64,000 bases of DNA from CAYFQV01 sp964654185 (GTDB lineage: Bacteria > Spirochaetota > Spirochaetia > DSM-27196 > PWMO01): NCBI GenBank assembly GCA_964654185.1, contig CAZZIE010000005.1, forward strand, positions 1-64,000, written 5' to 3'. Each line of letters opens with the position of its first letter. The first letter of the stretch is position 1. A program made the translations under genes and the position numbers. This document shows positions 40,883 to 48,654 of this stretch, piece by piece. The notes below the pieces were generated by a model. The model was given only the letters and a program-made list of their open reading frames with translations. It was not told the origin of the DNA and searched no databases.

Positions 40883-41896
40883 ATGGGATTCTCTGCTACC
40901 AGGCGGCGCAACATCGGCATTGCAGCGACTCTTTGTACACTTCTGCTTCTTGTGACACTCGGCAGTTGCGTACCCTACGACATGCCCTCGTTCAACAACC
41001 CCGTCGATCCGCTGGGCGCACAGTGGCCCAACTCAAGCAACACTGTTGAATGGATAGAAGTCGCAGAGAGCGTTCCAGTGTTTCCTCGTGCGAACTTCTC
41101 GGCAACCGTCTTCGACGACGCCTTGTGGATTGCCTGCGGCAACTCGGAAAGCGGGGCCCTCGCAGATATCTGGACTTCGCCGGACGGCGAAGACTGGACA
41201 CGTGCTTCGCAAACCGGTCCCATTCCTGCGAGCTGGGATCCGGCATTCGGGGCCTTCGACGGATATCTGTACCTGGCGTCGGCCTACACCGGCGCGGGTG
41301 TCTGGCGCTCAACTGATGGTGCTGCCTGGTCGGAAGTCACAACCGCTCCCTTCGATGCAATAGACGAGTTCATCGTATTGAATGAATCATTGTACGCGCT
41401 ACGCTACTTCGGCGGTGAGCTATGGAGTTCCTCCGACGGCACGACCTGGAACCTGGAAGAGGCCGGCAGCGCCATGACCGACAAATCAACGGAGTCGGCT
41501 GCGGTTGCGCATGCCGGTGCATTGTGGGTGATCGGAGGAGAGGGCCCGGGGGTCTGGCGCTGGGAACCCGGGACAACCGCAGGCTGGGAGCTCGTCGAGA
41601 GCAGCCCCGACTTCGGGGAACGCCATTGGCCTGCCGCCGCGTCGTATCGCGAACGCCTCTGGCTCCTTGGAGGCTGGGGCGGTGGCTTCTTCGAGATGAA
41701 TGCTCAAAACGATGCGTGGATATCCGTTGATGGCTCGTCCTGGCAGGAAACCATCAGCAGGAACACCTTTCCCACGAGAGAACGCTTCGAGGCCGTGATC
41801 TTTCTGGACCGGCTCTACGTGCTCGGCGGTGCGAGAGACCGCACGATTGATATGCGGACCGACGTGTGGTACGCGGAGCTAGCTGCGATCGAGTGA
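40883..41896 (+). CDS. Lipoprotein with four S-x-DG-x-x-W repeats (kelch/Asp-box-like propeller)
   Basis: 337 residues. The signal peptide ends LLVTLGSC, so lipidation is expected. The motif S-x-D-G-x-x-W recurs four times (SPDGEDW, STDGAAW, SSDGTTW, SVDGSSW), each before a short strand, interleaved with kelch-like ALWVIGG and LWLLGGW turns. This suggests a beta-propeller of about five or six blades exposed at the cell envelope. The repeats resemble, but lack one residue of, the sialidase Asp-box. Function unknown; single-gene unit with a TACTAT hexamer 14 bases before the ATG. Confidence 0.75.
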   Translation: MGFSATRRRNIGIAATLCTLLLLVTLGSCVPYDMPSFNNPVDPLGAQWPNSSNTVEWIEVAESVPVFPRANFSATVFDDALWIACGNSESGALADIWTSPDGEDWTRASQTGPIPASWDPAFGAFDGYLYLASAYTGAGVWRSTDGAAWSEVTTAPFDAIDEFIVLNESLYALRYFGGELWSSSDGTTWNLEEAGSAMTDKSTESAAVAHAGALWVIGGEGPGVWRWEPGTTAGWELVESSPDFGERHWPAAASYRERLWLLGGWGGGFFEMNAQNDAWISVDGSSWQETISRNTFPTRERFEAVIFLDRLYVLGGARDRTIDMRTDVWYAELAAIE

Positions 41897-42184
41897 CGCC
41901 TCAGCGCGACGCCTGCCCCTACCACCCGGGGCCAGGCCGAATGCGCACAACAAGACGCACTGTGCGAGCCTGCGCGCTGAACGGCGCGCCACGCCACCCG
42001 CCGGCCCCTGCGGCCGAGGACCGACCGCAAATCCTGTATTGCCCTTCATAGCGCGCTCCTCATGCCCGGAGGTCTCCCCGCGCGAAAGGCAAGGTGCATG
42101 AGCTGCGATGGTGTGCGTCGTTTTGGATTTCGCGCGTCAGTTGATTGTACCAGCCGCGGCGCAAACCCTCAAAAAGTTTTCCGC
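41897..42184. other. Intergenic spacer between convergent genes
   Basis: About 290 bases, G+C-rich on the left and more balanced on the right. The right part contains AAAAAGTTTT next to the histidine-kinase stop; no clear stem precedes it. No gene is supported. Confidence 0.4.
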
Positions 42185-44317
42185 CTAACAGGAGGCGCTG
42201 CGGATGCGGAAGGTGGTTCCCCCGTCGGTCTCGACCGTCACAGATGCGTTGATCTGGCCGGCAAGGGCGTGTATCAGCTGAAGGCCCAGGCTCCGTTGAG
42301 CCGCTGCATGGTGGTCCGACCCGAGGCCGACACCGTTGTCCGAGACGGAGAGCTCGAAACACTCTCCCGATCGGCCTGCGAAGTCGACGCGGAGAACGCC
42401 CGCTGCTCCGTTCGGAAAGGCGTGACGGATTGCGTTGGAAATGAGCTCGTTCAGGATGATCCCGCAGGGCACGGCGGTCTCAATGTCCAGAGTCACCGCT
42501 TCAACGTTCGTCTCGAGGGCAACACTTTCCTCTCGGCCGTACGCCGACAGGAGCTCCCGGGAAATTCCCTCTATGTACGCCTTCATGTCGACGGCGGAGA
42601 GGTTATCTCCCTTGTAGAGCTCTTCATGAACCCGCGCCATGGAGTAGATGCGGTCCCGGCTCTTCCGAAACGCGTTCCGTGCGTCTTCAGCGGACTTCAC
42701 GTGTTCCGCCTGGAGGGAGAGCAGACTCGCCGCAACGTTCAGGTTGTTCTTCACGCGGTGGTGGATCTCCTTGAGCATGCTTTCCCGCTCGATGGCGATC
42801 CGACGGATGGTCTCCTCCCGTTCCCGACGCTCGGTAATGTCCGTGTGGGTTCCGATCATGCGCACAGGCTCGCCGTCGGCTCCCCGGTCGACTACCTTAC
42901 CCCGCGCAAGTACCCAGATGTAGCTTCCGTCACCGGTGAGGAAGCGGTACTCACTCGTGAACATGGCGACCTCACCCCGCAGCGCCTTTTCCACCTCAGG
43001 ACGCACCTGGGGAGCATCCTCCGGATGGATACGACCGAGCCAGTTCTCACCGGTCACACCGATCTCATCCCGGCTGAGACCGACCATGTCCAGAAACCCC
43101 CGGGAGAAGAAGAGGGTGTCGTCTGGGAGTTGCCAGTCCCATACGCCGTGGCCGGCCCCTTCGAGTGCAAACTGCCACCGCTCCTGACTTGCGCGCAGCT
43201 CATCCTCGCGACTCCGTACCGCTTCCGCCATTCCGCGAAAGGCCTTCGCCAGCTCCCGGAGCTCCCGGAACCCGGCACCCGGGACGCTGCCCGGCAGAAT
43301 CTCCCGGCTCCCCGCCGCGAGTGAATTGGCCCCGGCAGTGAACTCGCGAAGCGGCGCAACGATCGAACGGCGGGCAGCGCGGTTGAGAAGGTAGGTGCCC
43401 AGTAGCAGCAGAAAGAGAACCGCCCCGATCGTCACGAGAGCGCGCCCCGCAAGGGGAAGCAGGATCTCGGCCACATCCAGGCCCAGGATGACCAGCCAGC
43501 CGCTCGTCGCCTCTCGTGTTCCGCTCAGGAGCACGCGTCTGCCGTTCACGCGCTCTATTCGCGTCTTCGACGACCGGTCCTGCATGGCCCCTATGATCTC
43601 GAGATGGCCCACATTCTGTTGCTCCTGAACGACGGTGGAATCCGGATGGGCCAGGACGTTGCCGTAGTGATCCGTGATGACCGCGATGCCCGTTCGGCGT
43701 CCCTCCTGGATAGTGCCGGCGTACTCCTGCATGGCATCCAGATCCAGCTCAGCCAGAAGGATCTCGTTCGGTGACACCCGACGGGCGAGTCCGATCACGA
43801 TGTGCCCGGCAACGGGGCTGTAGTAGGGCACCGTGAGAGCACGCACACCGTGCGTTGGCGTCCAGAGGAGAAGCCCGGAGAAGTCGGTCTGCGCAACCGC
43901 TTCCGGGGCGCTTGTCAGGACACGCCTCGATCCATCCAACAGCAACACGCGATGAAACGCCTTGGAGGTGCGCAGCAGCATCCGGAGCTCAGCGACCGGG
44001 TGCGCTGCTCCCGGCGGCGTGGTAGCGCTTCCGGAGCCGCCACCACCCGGCCCGTACGGTCTGCCCTCCCCGGCGATGTGTGCCGCGGTGAGGTCCAAGA
44101 GGCGCTCCGCCGAGTCGAGAAACATCCGCACGTACTGTGCGGCTGCCTCGGCGTCCCGGCGCTGACGCGCCCGGGCATCCTGAACAGCGAGTATGCCCCA
44201 CGCCGCGGCGCCCAGGAGGGCCAGCACGACGCCGGGCAGGAGCAGACGAAGGACGAGCGTGCGAAAGAATACGCGCCCCAGGGGCTGTATCCGGGTGCTT
44301 CTATCCATCCTCCTCAC
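42185..44317 (-). CDS. Sensor histidine kinase: extracytoplasmic sensor, HAMP, PAS, HisKA_2
   Basis: 710 residues. TM1 about 20-47; extracytoplasmic Cache-like domain about 48-285; TM2 about 290-315; HAMP about 316-370; PAS about 380-500 (WQFALEGAGHGVWDWQLPDD, ending GTHTDITERRERE). The HisKA_2 dimerisation/phosphoacceptor segment is EIHHRVKNNLNVAASLLSLQ; the HATPase domain (about 600-710) has LNELISNAIRHAFP, SDNGVGL and GLQLIHALAGQ. The His in EIHHRVKNN is the predicted phosphorylation site. The start is a GTG overlapping the upstream stop; an ATG 9 bases later is possible. No response regulator is nearby. The preceding gene encodes a solute-binding lipoprotein likely to feed it a signal. 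Confidence 0.92.
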   Translation of the reverse strand: MRRMDRSTRIQPLGRVFFRTLVLRLLLPGVVLALLGAAAWGILAVQDARARQRRDAEAAAQYVRMFLDSAERLLDLTAAHIAGEGRPYGPGGGGSGSATTPPGAAHPVAELRMLLRTSKAFHRVLLLDGSRRVLTSAPEAVAQTDFSGLLLWTPTHGVRALTVPYYSPVAGHIVIGLARRVSPNEILLAELDLDAMQEYAGTIQEGRRTGIAVITDHYGNVLAHPDSTVVQEQQNVGHLEIIGAMQDRSSKTRIERVNGRRVLLSGTREATSGWLVILGLDVAEILLPLAGRALVTIGAVLFLLLLGTYLLNRAARRSIVAPLREFTAGANSLAAGSREILPGSVPGAGFRELRELAKAFRGMAEAVRSREDELRASQERWQFALEGAGHGVWDWQLPDDTLFFSRGFLDMVGLSRDEIGVTGENWLGRIHPEDAPQVRPEVEKALRGEVAMFTSEYRFLTGDGSYIWVLARGKVVDRGADGEPVRMIGTHTDITERREREETIRRIAIERESMLKEIHHRVKNNLNVAASLLSLQAEHVKSAEDARNAFRKSRDRIYSMARVHEELYKGDNLSAVDMKAYIEGISRELLSAYGREESVALETNVEAVTLDIETAVPCGIILNELISNAIRHAFPNGAAGVLRVDFAGRSGECFELSVSDNGVGLGSDHHAAAQRSLGLQLIHALAGQINASVTVETDGGTTFRIRSASC

Positions 44318-45573
44318 CAGTCCTCTCCCGTCCCGGATGTCGTCTCCCGGCGCAACGGCCGGAACTTGCCGCCTTCCATGACGAAGAGCCGCGCCGGCGC
44401 AACGGTGTCGCCGAACTCGTTGATCGTCAGGGGGCCGTGGAGGCTCGGAAAATCCTCGATCTGCGTGAGCGCCTCGGCCAATTGTTCTTTCCGTCCGTTG
44501 GTGCGCTTCAGGGCTGTTGCAAGGACCCGTACCGCGTCGTAGGACTGCGCCGCCGCGAATGAAGGCTCGCGGCCAAAGCGGTACCGGTAGCGCACGGCGA
44601 AGTCGCTGTACGCCTTCGTCTCGGTGGTCCCGCGAATCGATCGTGCGGTGATGATCCCTTCGACCGCTGTTCCGCCGTAGGAGGTAAGCGCCTCCGTGGC
44701 GGCCCAGCCGCTGGTCACTATAGTGGCCGGCGCATCCCCGGCCTGAAGGGCCTGAGCGATCCGCGCCGTATCACGGGCCGAGGCGATGACAAGGATGGTC
44801 TCCGGCTCGCCCTCCAGGACGGCACGCAACTCCTCGCGAACGTCTCCCTCACCAACGCCGGAGAACTCGACCTCATGGAGCATCTCTCCGCCGGACTCAG
44901 TGAAGGCCGCGCAGAAGGCGTCGTTGAAGGGGTCGCCGTACGTGGAGTTCTCGGAGTCCCGTATGCTCGCCGCAGTGGCGAACCCGCCATCCGTCGCCGC
45001 CCAGCTACCGAGCAGCGCAGCGGCCACGTCGGTGGTACCCTGGATCCGGAACAAAGGGTCATCACGGTCCGACAGCGTCGGCGTGGATGCAGTCGGGCTC
45101 AACAGAACCAGATCGTGTTCGCGGGCAACAGCGACGGCCTGCGCGCTCGCACTCGAGGTCATGTGACCGATAATGGCAACTACGCCCGCTTCGGCGAGCT
45201 CGGTGTCTACCGCGACAACACGCTGATCGCTGTTCTTGTCGTCACGAATCAGAAGCTCGATTCGTCCACCTTCGACACCGCCCGACTCGTTGATCTCCTC
45301 GACGGCGAGCATGGCTCCGTTCCGCCCCTGAACGCCGAGATCTGAATAGACGCCGGTCAGGGGGCCCACGAATCCCACCTTGATCTCGCGACCCGCGCAC
45401 GCGACAAGCGTGACCCAGGCACCCGCGGCAAGAAGAAGGATCGCCGGAAGCCGGCGGCGGCGTTCGTTCCGGTGGACGGAACGACCGGGGTGCCGGTGGA
45501 CGGCGCAGCGTACGTCCCGGCGCCCTGTCCGGAGTCCACCAGTACTCATCATCCTAAAAGCTCTAAAAGGCAT
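44314..45573 (-). CDS. LivJ/LivK-type solute-binding lipoprotein linked to the histidine kinase
   Basis: 419 residues. After a long basic N-terminus (about 40 residues) the signal core LLLAAGAWVTLVAC gives a lipobox Cys. The mature part is a type I periplasmic-binding fold: VGFVGPLTGVYSDLGVQGRNGAMLAVEEIN, a GHMTSSASAQAV hinge, DSENSTYGDPF. No transporter genes accompany it; instead its stop overlaps the histidine-kinase start, so it is probably a ligand receptor presenting an amino acid or small amide to the kinase. TATAAT ends 9 bases before the ATG at 45573, supporting a leaderless start; ATG at 45552 is an alternative that would shorten the odd N-terminus. Confidence 0.85.
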   Translation of the reverse strand: MPFRAFRMMSTGGLRTGRRDVRCAVHRHPGRSVHRNERRRRLPAILLLAAGAWVTLVACAGREIKVGFVGPLTGVYSDLGVQGRNGAMLAVEEINESGGVEGGRIELLIRDDKNSDQRVVAVDTELAEAGVVAIIGHMTSSASAQAVAVAREHDLVLLSPTASTPTLSDRDDPLFRIQGTTDVAAALLGSWAATDGGFATAASIRDSENSTYGDPFNDAFCAAFTESGGEMLHEVEFSGVGEGDVREELRAVLEGEPETILVIASARDTARIAQALQAGDAPATIVTSGWAATEALTSYGGTAVEGIITARSIRGTTETKAYSDFAVRYRYRFGREPSFAAAQSYDAVRVLATALKRTNGRKEQLAEALTQIEDFPSLHGPLTINEFGDTVAPARLFVMEGGKFRPLRRETTSGTGEDW

Positions 45574-45582
45574 TCTTGCGCT

Positions 45583-45588
45583 ATTATA
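45583..45588 (-). promoter_or_regulatory. -10 hexamer TATAAT before the binding-protein/kinase operon
   Basis: Perfect TATAAT on the minus strand, 9 bases before ATG 45573; no clear -35 box at 16-18 bases. Confidence 0.45.
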
Positions 45589-45679
45589 ACTGTTTCAGGT
45601 GAGGATATCTACGGGTAGTGCCAGGCGGGATGAGTAATTCTTCTCAGCGCACGGCGCAGGTCTCGCTTCTGAAGTCGGT

Positions 45680-46894
45680 TCAATCTTCTGAGCTGCGGTT
45701 GACCACAACCGACCGGCGCGACGTTGTTGACAGGAGGTCCTCGTACCGGGAGTACACTTCAGCAACGACGTCACGCCAGTGAAGGTAGATGTCCCTGAGC
45801 GCCCCCTGCCCGACACGGCTCGTCAGATCGTGATCCAGCACTGCGCCCTGCAACGCCGCCGCGAGGGATTCCACGCTGTTCTCCACCAGAAACCCGCTCT
45901 CCCGGTCGGTCACCCCTTCCGCGGCGGAAGCGCCGCGGATGAGCACCGTCGGGACCTCGAACGCCGCGGCCTCCCGCATGACAAGGGGCGCATTGTCATA
46001 CAGAGATGGAAACAGGAGGAGGGTCGCCGCGGCGTACAGCTCCTTCAGTCGCTCCCGCTCGAGAACGAGACCGAGAAACACCGTCTCCTCTGCAATGCCG
46101 ACGCTCCGACACAGACGCTTCATGGCGCGCTCGGCGTAGCCGGTCCCGGCAAAGACCATTCGAAACTGCGCACCACGCTTCTTCATGAAGCCGAGAGTTC
46201 GAATGATGAGCTCGACGTTCTTCTCCCACCGGTGCTGCCCGACGAAGAGATACATTGGAACATCCCGTGACTGGCCATTCACGAGGGCCCGTCCGCGTTC
46301 GGCAAGCTTCGCTTTCTCCTCGACGGTCGGTGCCTCCAGGTCCGTTCCATTCGGTATGACCTCAATGGCGCCCTTGTACCCGTACTGCTTCAGCGTCTGT
46401 GCGGTCGCACGATTCGGCGCCCAGACCTGCGTAGCCTTCTGGTAGAAGTTCACGACGTATCGGATACCGACGTCGGCCAGAGTCGGGGATCCGGTAACCT
46501 TCAGGAAGTCGTCTCGATACTTCGAGTGAAAGGTCGCTACGAGCGGAATGCCGCGTCGTTTCGAAGCACCCTGCGCGAGCCGCCCGGACACAAACGGGCA
46601 GTGCGCGTGGACAACGTCGAAGTGTCGCGTCTGGAGTTGCCGCATGAACTCCGGGTCGATCCACGGCAGCCCCGCGCGGAAGGGTTTCATCTGCGGAAGC
46701 TCGACCGCGCGGAAACGAAGCACTTCGTAGTCGGTAGTGTCCGTATATCCGGGAGCCTCCGGCGCGACGACGATTGCCGTGCCGTGCTTCCGGTGAATCC
46801 AGTGTGCGTAGTTCTCCATGCACACGCCGACACCGTCCATGATCGGACGGTAGCTGTCGTTAAACTGACCAACACTCAGACCCACCGGCAACAT
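45680..46894 (-). CDS. GT4-type glycosyltransferase (GT-B fold)
   Basis: 404 residues from the ATG at 46894; a GTG at 46885 has a better-spaced AAAGGA. The N-terminal Rossmann half starts SVGQFNDSYRPIMDGVGVCMENYAHWI, typical of spirochaetal and bacterial glycolipid or sugar transferases in family GT4. The HAHCPF and FHSKYRDD segments and VIPNGTDL follow. The C-terminal half has FVGQHRWEKNVELII and the E-x7-E-like nucleotide-sugar site (LLLFPSLYDNAPLVMREAAAF). Likely builds a glycolipid or cell-surface sugar chain at the cytoplasmic face. Divergent from the MlrC-like gene. Confidence 0.9.
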   Translation of the reverse strand: MLPVGLSVGQFNDSYRPIMDGVGVCMENYAHWIHRKHGTAIVVAPEAPGYTDTTDYEVLRFRAVELPQMKPFRAGLPWIDPEFMRQLQTRHFDVVHAHCPFVSGRLAQGASKRRGIPLVATFHSKYRDDFLKVTGSPTLADVGIRYVVNFYQKATQVWAPNRATAQTLKQYGYKGAIEVIPNGTDLEAPTVEEKAKLAERGRALVNGQSRDVPMYLFVGQHRWEKNVELIIRTLGFMKKRGAQFRMVFAGTGYAERAMKRLCRSVGIAEETVFLGLVLERERLKELYAAATLLLFPSLYDNAPLVMREAAAFEVPTVLIRGASAAEGVTDRESGFLVENSVESLAAALQGAVLDHDLTSRVGQGALRDIYLHWRDVVAEVYSRYEDLLSTTSRRSVVVNRSSED

Positions 46895-47011
46895 CCTTTC
46901 AGTGACGGTCCACCCTACCACGATGCCGCTTGGAGTGATACCGCGTGCGTTGCAGCAGAGTGGAGGGACATCGCCCCGCGACGTGGTCATGGCAGAGCGT
47001 GTCCGACGTGA

Positions 47012-47019
47012 TATACACT
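47012..47019 (+). promoter_or_regulatory. -10 hexamer just before the MlrC-like gene
   Basis: TATACACT contains TATACA and TACACT, the latter ending 6 bases before the ATG at 47026. No Shine-Dalgarno; leaderless start suspected. Confidence 0.4.
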
Positions 47020-47025
47020 GTCGCC

Positions 47026-48633
47026 ATGTCATACATCAACACTGCTCGTCGCTCCCGCCGGGGCGGCATGGTCTTGAGCATGTTTGCTGCTCTGCTCGCT
47101 TCATTGGTCTTTCTTACAGGGTGCGCCTCGACACCCAGGAGCTTCGAGAATCCCACCGAGCCCGAGGTGCGCGTCCTCGTGGCGGAGCTGAGGCAGGAGA
47201 CCAACTCATTCTCACCGGTTCCAACCACCATGGAGGACTTTGCGGCAAGCGGTATCCACCGCGGAACCGCTCTCATGGACTTCGCCCGGGAGGGCGACGG
47301 GACTCTGTCCGGCTTCACCGCAGCCATTGCCGATCACGGTGAGGGCCGCATTGAAATTGTGCCGACCCTTTCGGCCCGCGCAGTATCAGGTGGTCCCATT
47401 CAGCGCGGGACTTATGATCAGTTCAAGAATGAGATCCTCCAGATTGCCCGCGCAGAGGCGGATAGCGTTGACGGCGTCTATCTCTCCCTCCACGGCGCCA
47501 TGGGCGTCGACGGCGTACGTGATCCCGAAGGGGATCTCCTCGTCGCCCTGCGGGATGTCCTGGGATCGGAGATCCCGATCGGGGTCTCCTTCGATCTCCA
47601 CGCCAATCTCACGCAGCGACGGGCCGACAACGCGACCTATATTGTCGGGTACCAGACCAACCCTCACCGGGACTTCTTCGAAACGGGGTATACCAGCGGG
47701 GAGATCATGGCCAAGACCGTGCTGGGACAGGTGAAGCCGGTCATGGTGGTGCGGAAGATGCGCCTCCTCAAAGGCGGTGGCATCAACATCGATTTCCTGG
47801 CTCCCATGCGATCGATCTTCCGGAAGATGGACCGCATGGAGCGTGATCCCGAAGTCCTGAGCGTCTCCAATTTCATGGTCCACATCTGGCTGGACGATCC
47901 CGAGCTCGGCTGGAGCACCGTCGCCGTGACCGACGGCAATCAGGAGCGCGCGGCGGAACTCGCGGACGAGATTGCAGGCCTTGATTGGGAGGTGCGTGAT
48001 GTGCCGCATCCCCCCGCTCTTTCTGCGGAAGAGGGCGTCCGGGCGGTTCGCCGCGCCGGCCTTGCCCGCGCCTTCGGAACGACCGTGATCTGCGACGTGG
48101 CCGACGCCGTCGGCGCGGGAGCCCCGGGTGAGAACGCCTGGATCCTGAAGGCCTTCCTGGAGAACGACCCGGAGCTGACCACCTACATTCCGTTGCGGGA
48201 CGCCCCCGCTGCACGGCAGGCCTGGGCGGCTGACATCGGGGAGACCGTGACGGTGTCGCTAGGACAAACCCTCGAGACTACGTACAACACCCGGGTCGCC
48301 TACACCGGTGAGGTGATTCACAAGACGGAGACCGACAGCGACGGCAAGACCGTGGTGGTGAAGCACCAGGGTATTCACCTGATCCTCACGGAGCGACCGA
48401 CCACCGCGCGGGAGCCGGAGTTCTTCACGGACCTGGGACTTCCGCCCCGCAAGGCCGACGCCGTGGTGGTGAAAAATCTCTTTCCCTTCCGCTTTACCTA
48501 CATGGCGGTGAACCGCAAGACCATCAACGTCATGACTCCCGGCACGACGAGCATTGACGTATTCGGGCTCGAGTACGACGAGGTGCCGCGGCCGATCTAT
48601 CCTCTGGACCCGATCGACGACTGGCAACCCTGA
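47026..48633 (+). CDS. MlrC/M81-family metallohydrolase as a lipoprotein
   Basis: 535 residues. The signal peptide ends SLVFLTGC, so the protein is predicted to be lipid-anchored outside the cytoplasm; characterised MlrC (microcystinase) relatives are usually cytosolic. The M81 core is clear: VRVLVAELRQETNSFSPVPT, GVYLSLHGAMGVDG, the metal site SFDLHANLTQRRADNATYI with YQTNPHRDFFETG, and the C-terminal TVICDVADAVGAGAPGE. MlrC cleaves linearised microcystin; the role here is unknown, perhaps peptide or lactam breakdown at the envelope. Convergent with the hydrolase gene. Confidence 0.85.
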   Translation: MSYINTARRSRRGGMVLSMFAALLASLVFLTGCASTPRSFENPTEPEVRVLVAELRQETNSFSPVPTTMEDFAASGIHRGTALMDFAREGDGTLSGFTAAIADHGEGRIEIVPTLSARAVSGGPIQRGTYDQFKNEILQIARAEADSVDGVYLSLHGAMGVDGVRDPEGDLLVALRDVLGSEIPIGVSFDLHANLTQRRADNATYIVGYQTNPHRDFFETGYTSGEIMAKTVLGQVKPVMVVRKMRLLKGGGINIDFLAPMRSIFRKMDRMERDPEVLSVSNFMVHIWLDDPELGWSTVAVTDGNQERAAELADEIAGLDWEVRDVPHPPALSAEEGVRAVRRAGLARAFGTTVICDVADAVGAGAPGENAWILKAFLENDPELTTYIPLRDAPAARQAWAADIGETVTVSLGQTLETTYNTRVAYTGEVIHKTETDSDGKTVVVKHQGIHLILTERPTTAREPEFFTDLGLPPRKADAVVVKNLFPFRFTYMAVNRKTINVMTPGTTSIDVFGLEYDEVPRPIYPLDPIDDWQP

Positions 48634-48636
48634 CGG

Positions 48637-48654
48637 GCCGGCTGAGCAGCCGGC
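48637..48654. terminator. Hairpin between convergent genes
   Basis: GCCGGCT-GAGC-AGCCGGC fills the gap between the MlrC-like stop and the hydrolase stop. No U tract; it may slow transcription from both sides. Confidence 0.45.
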
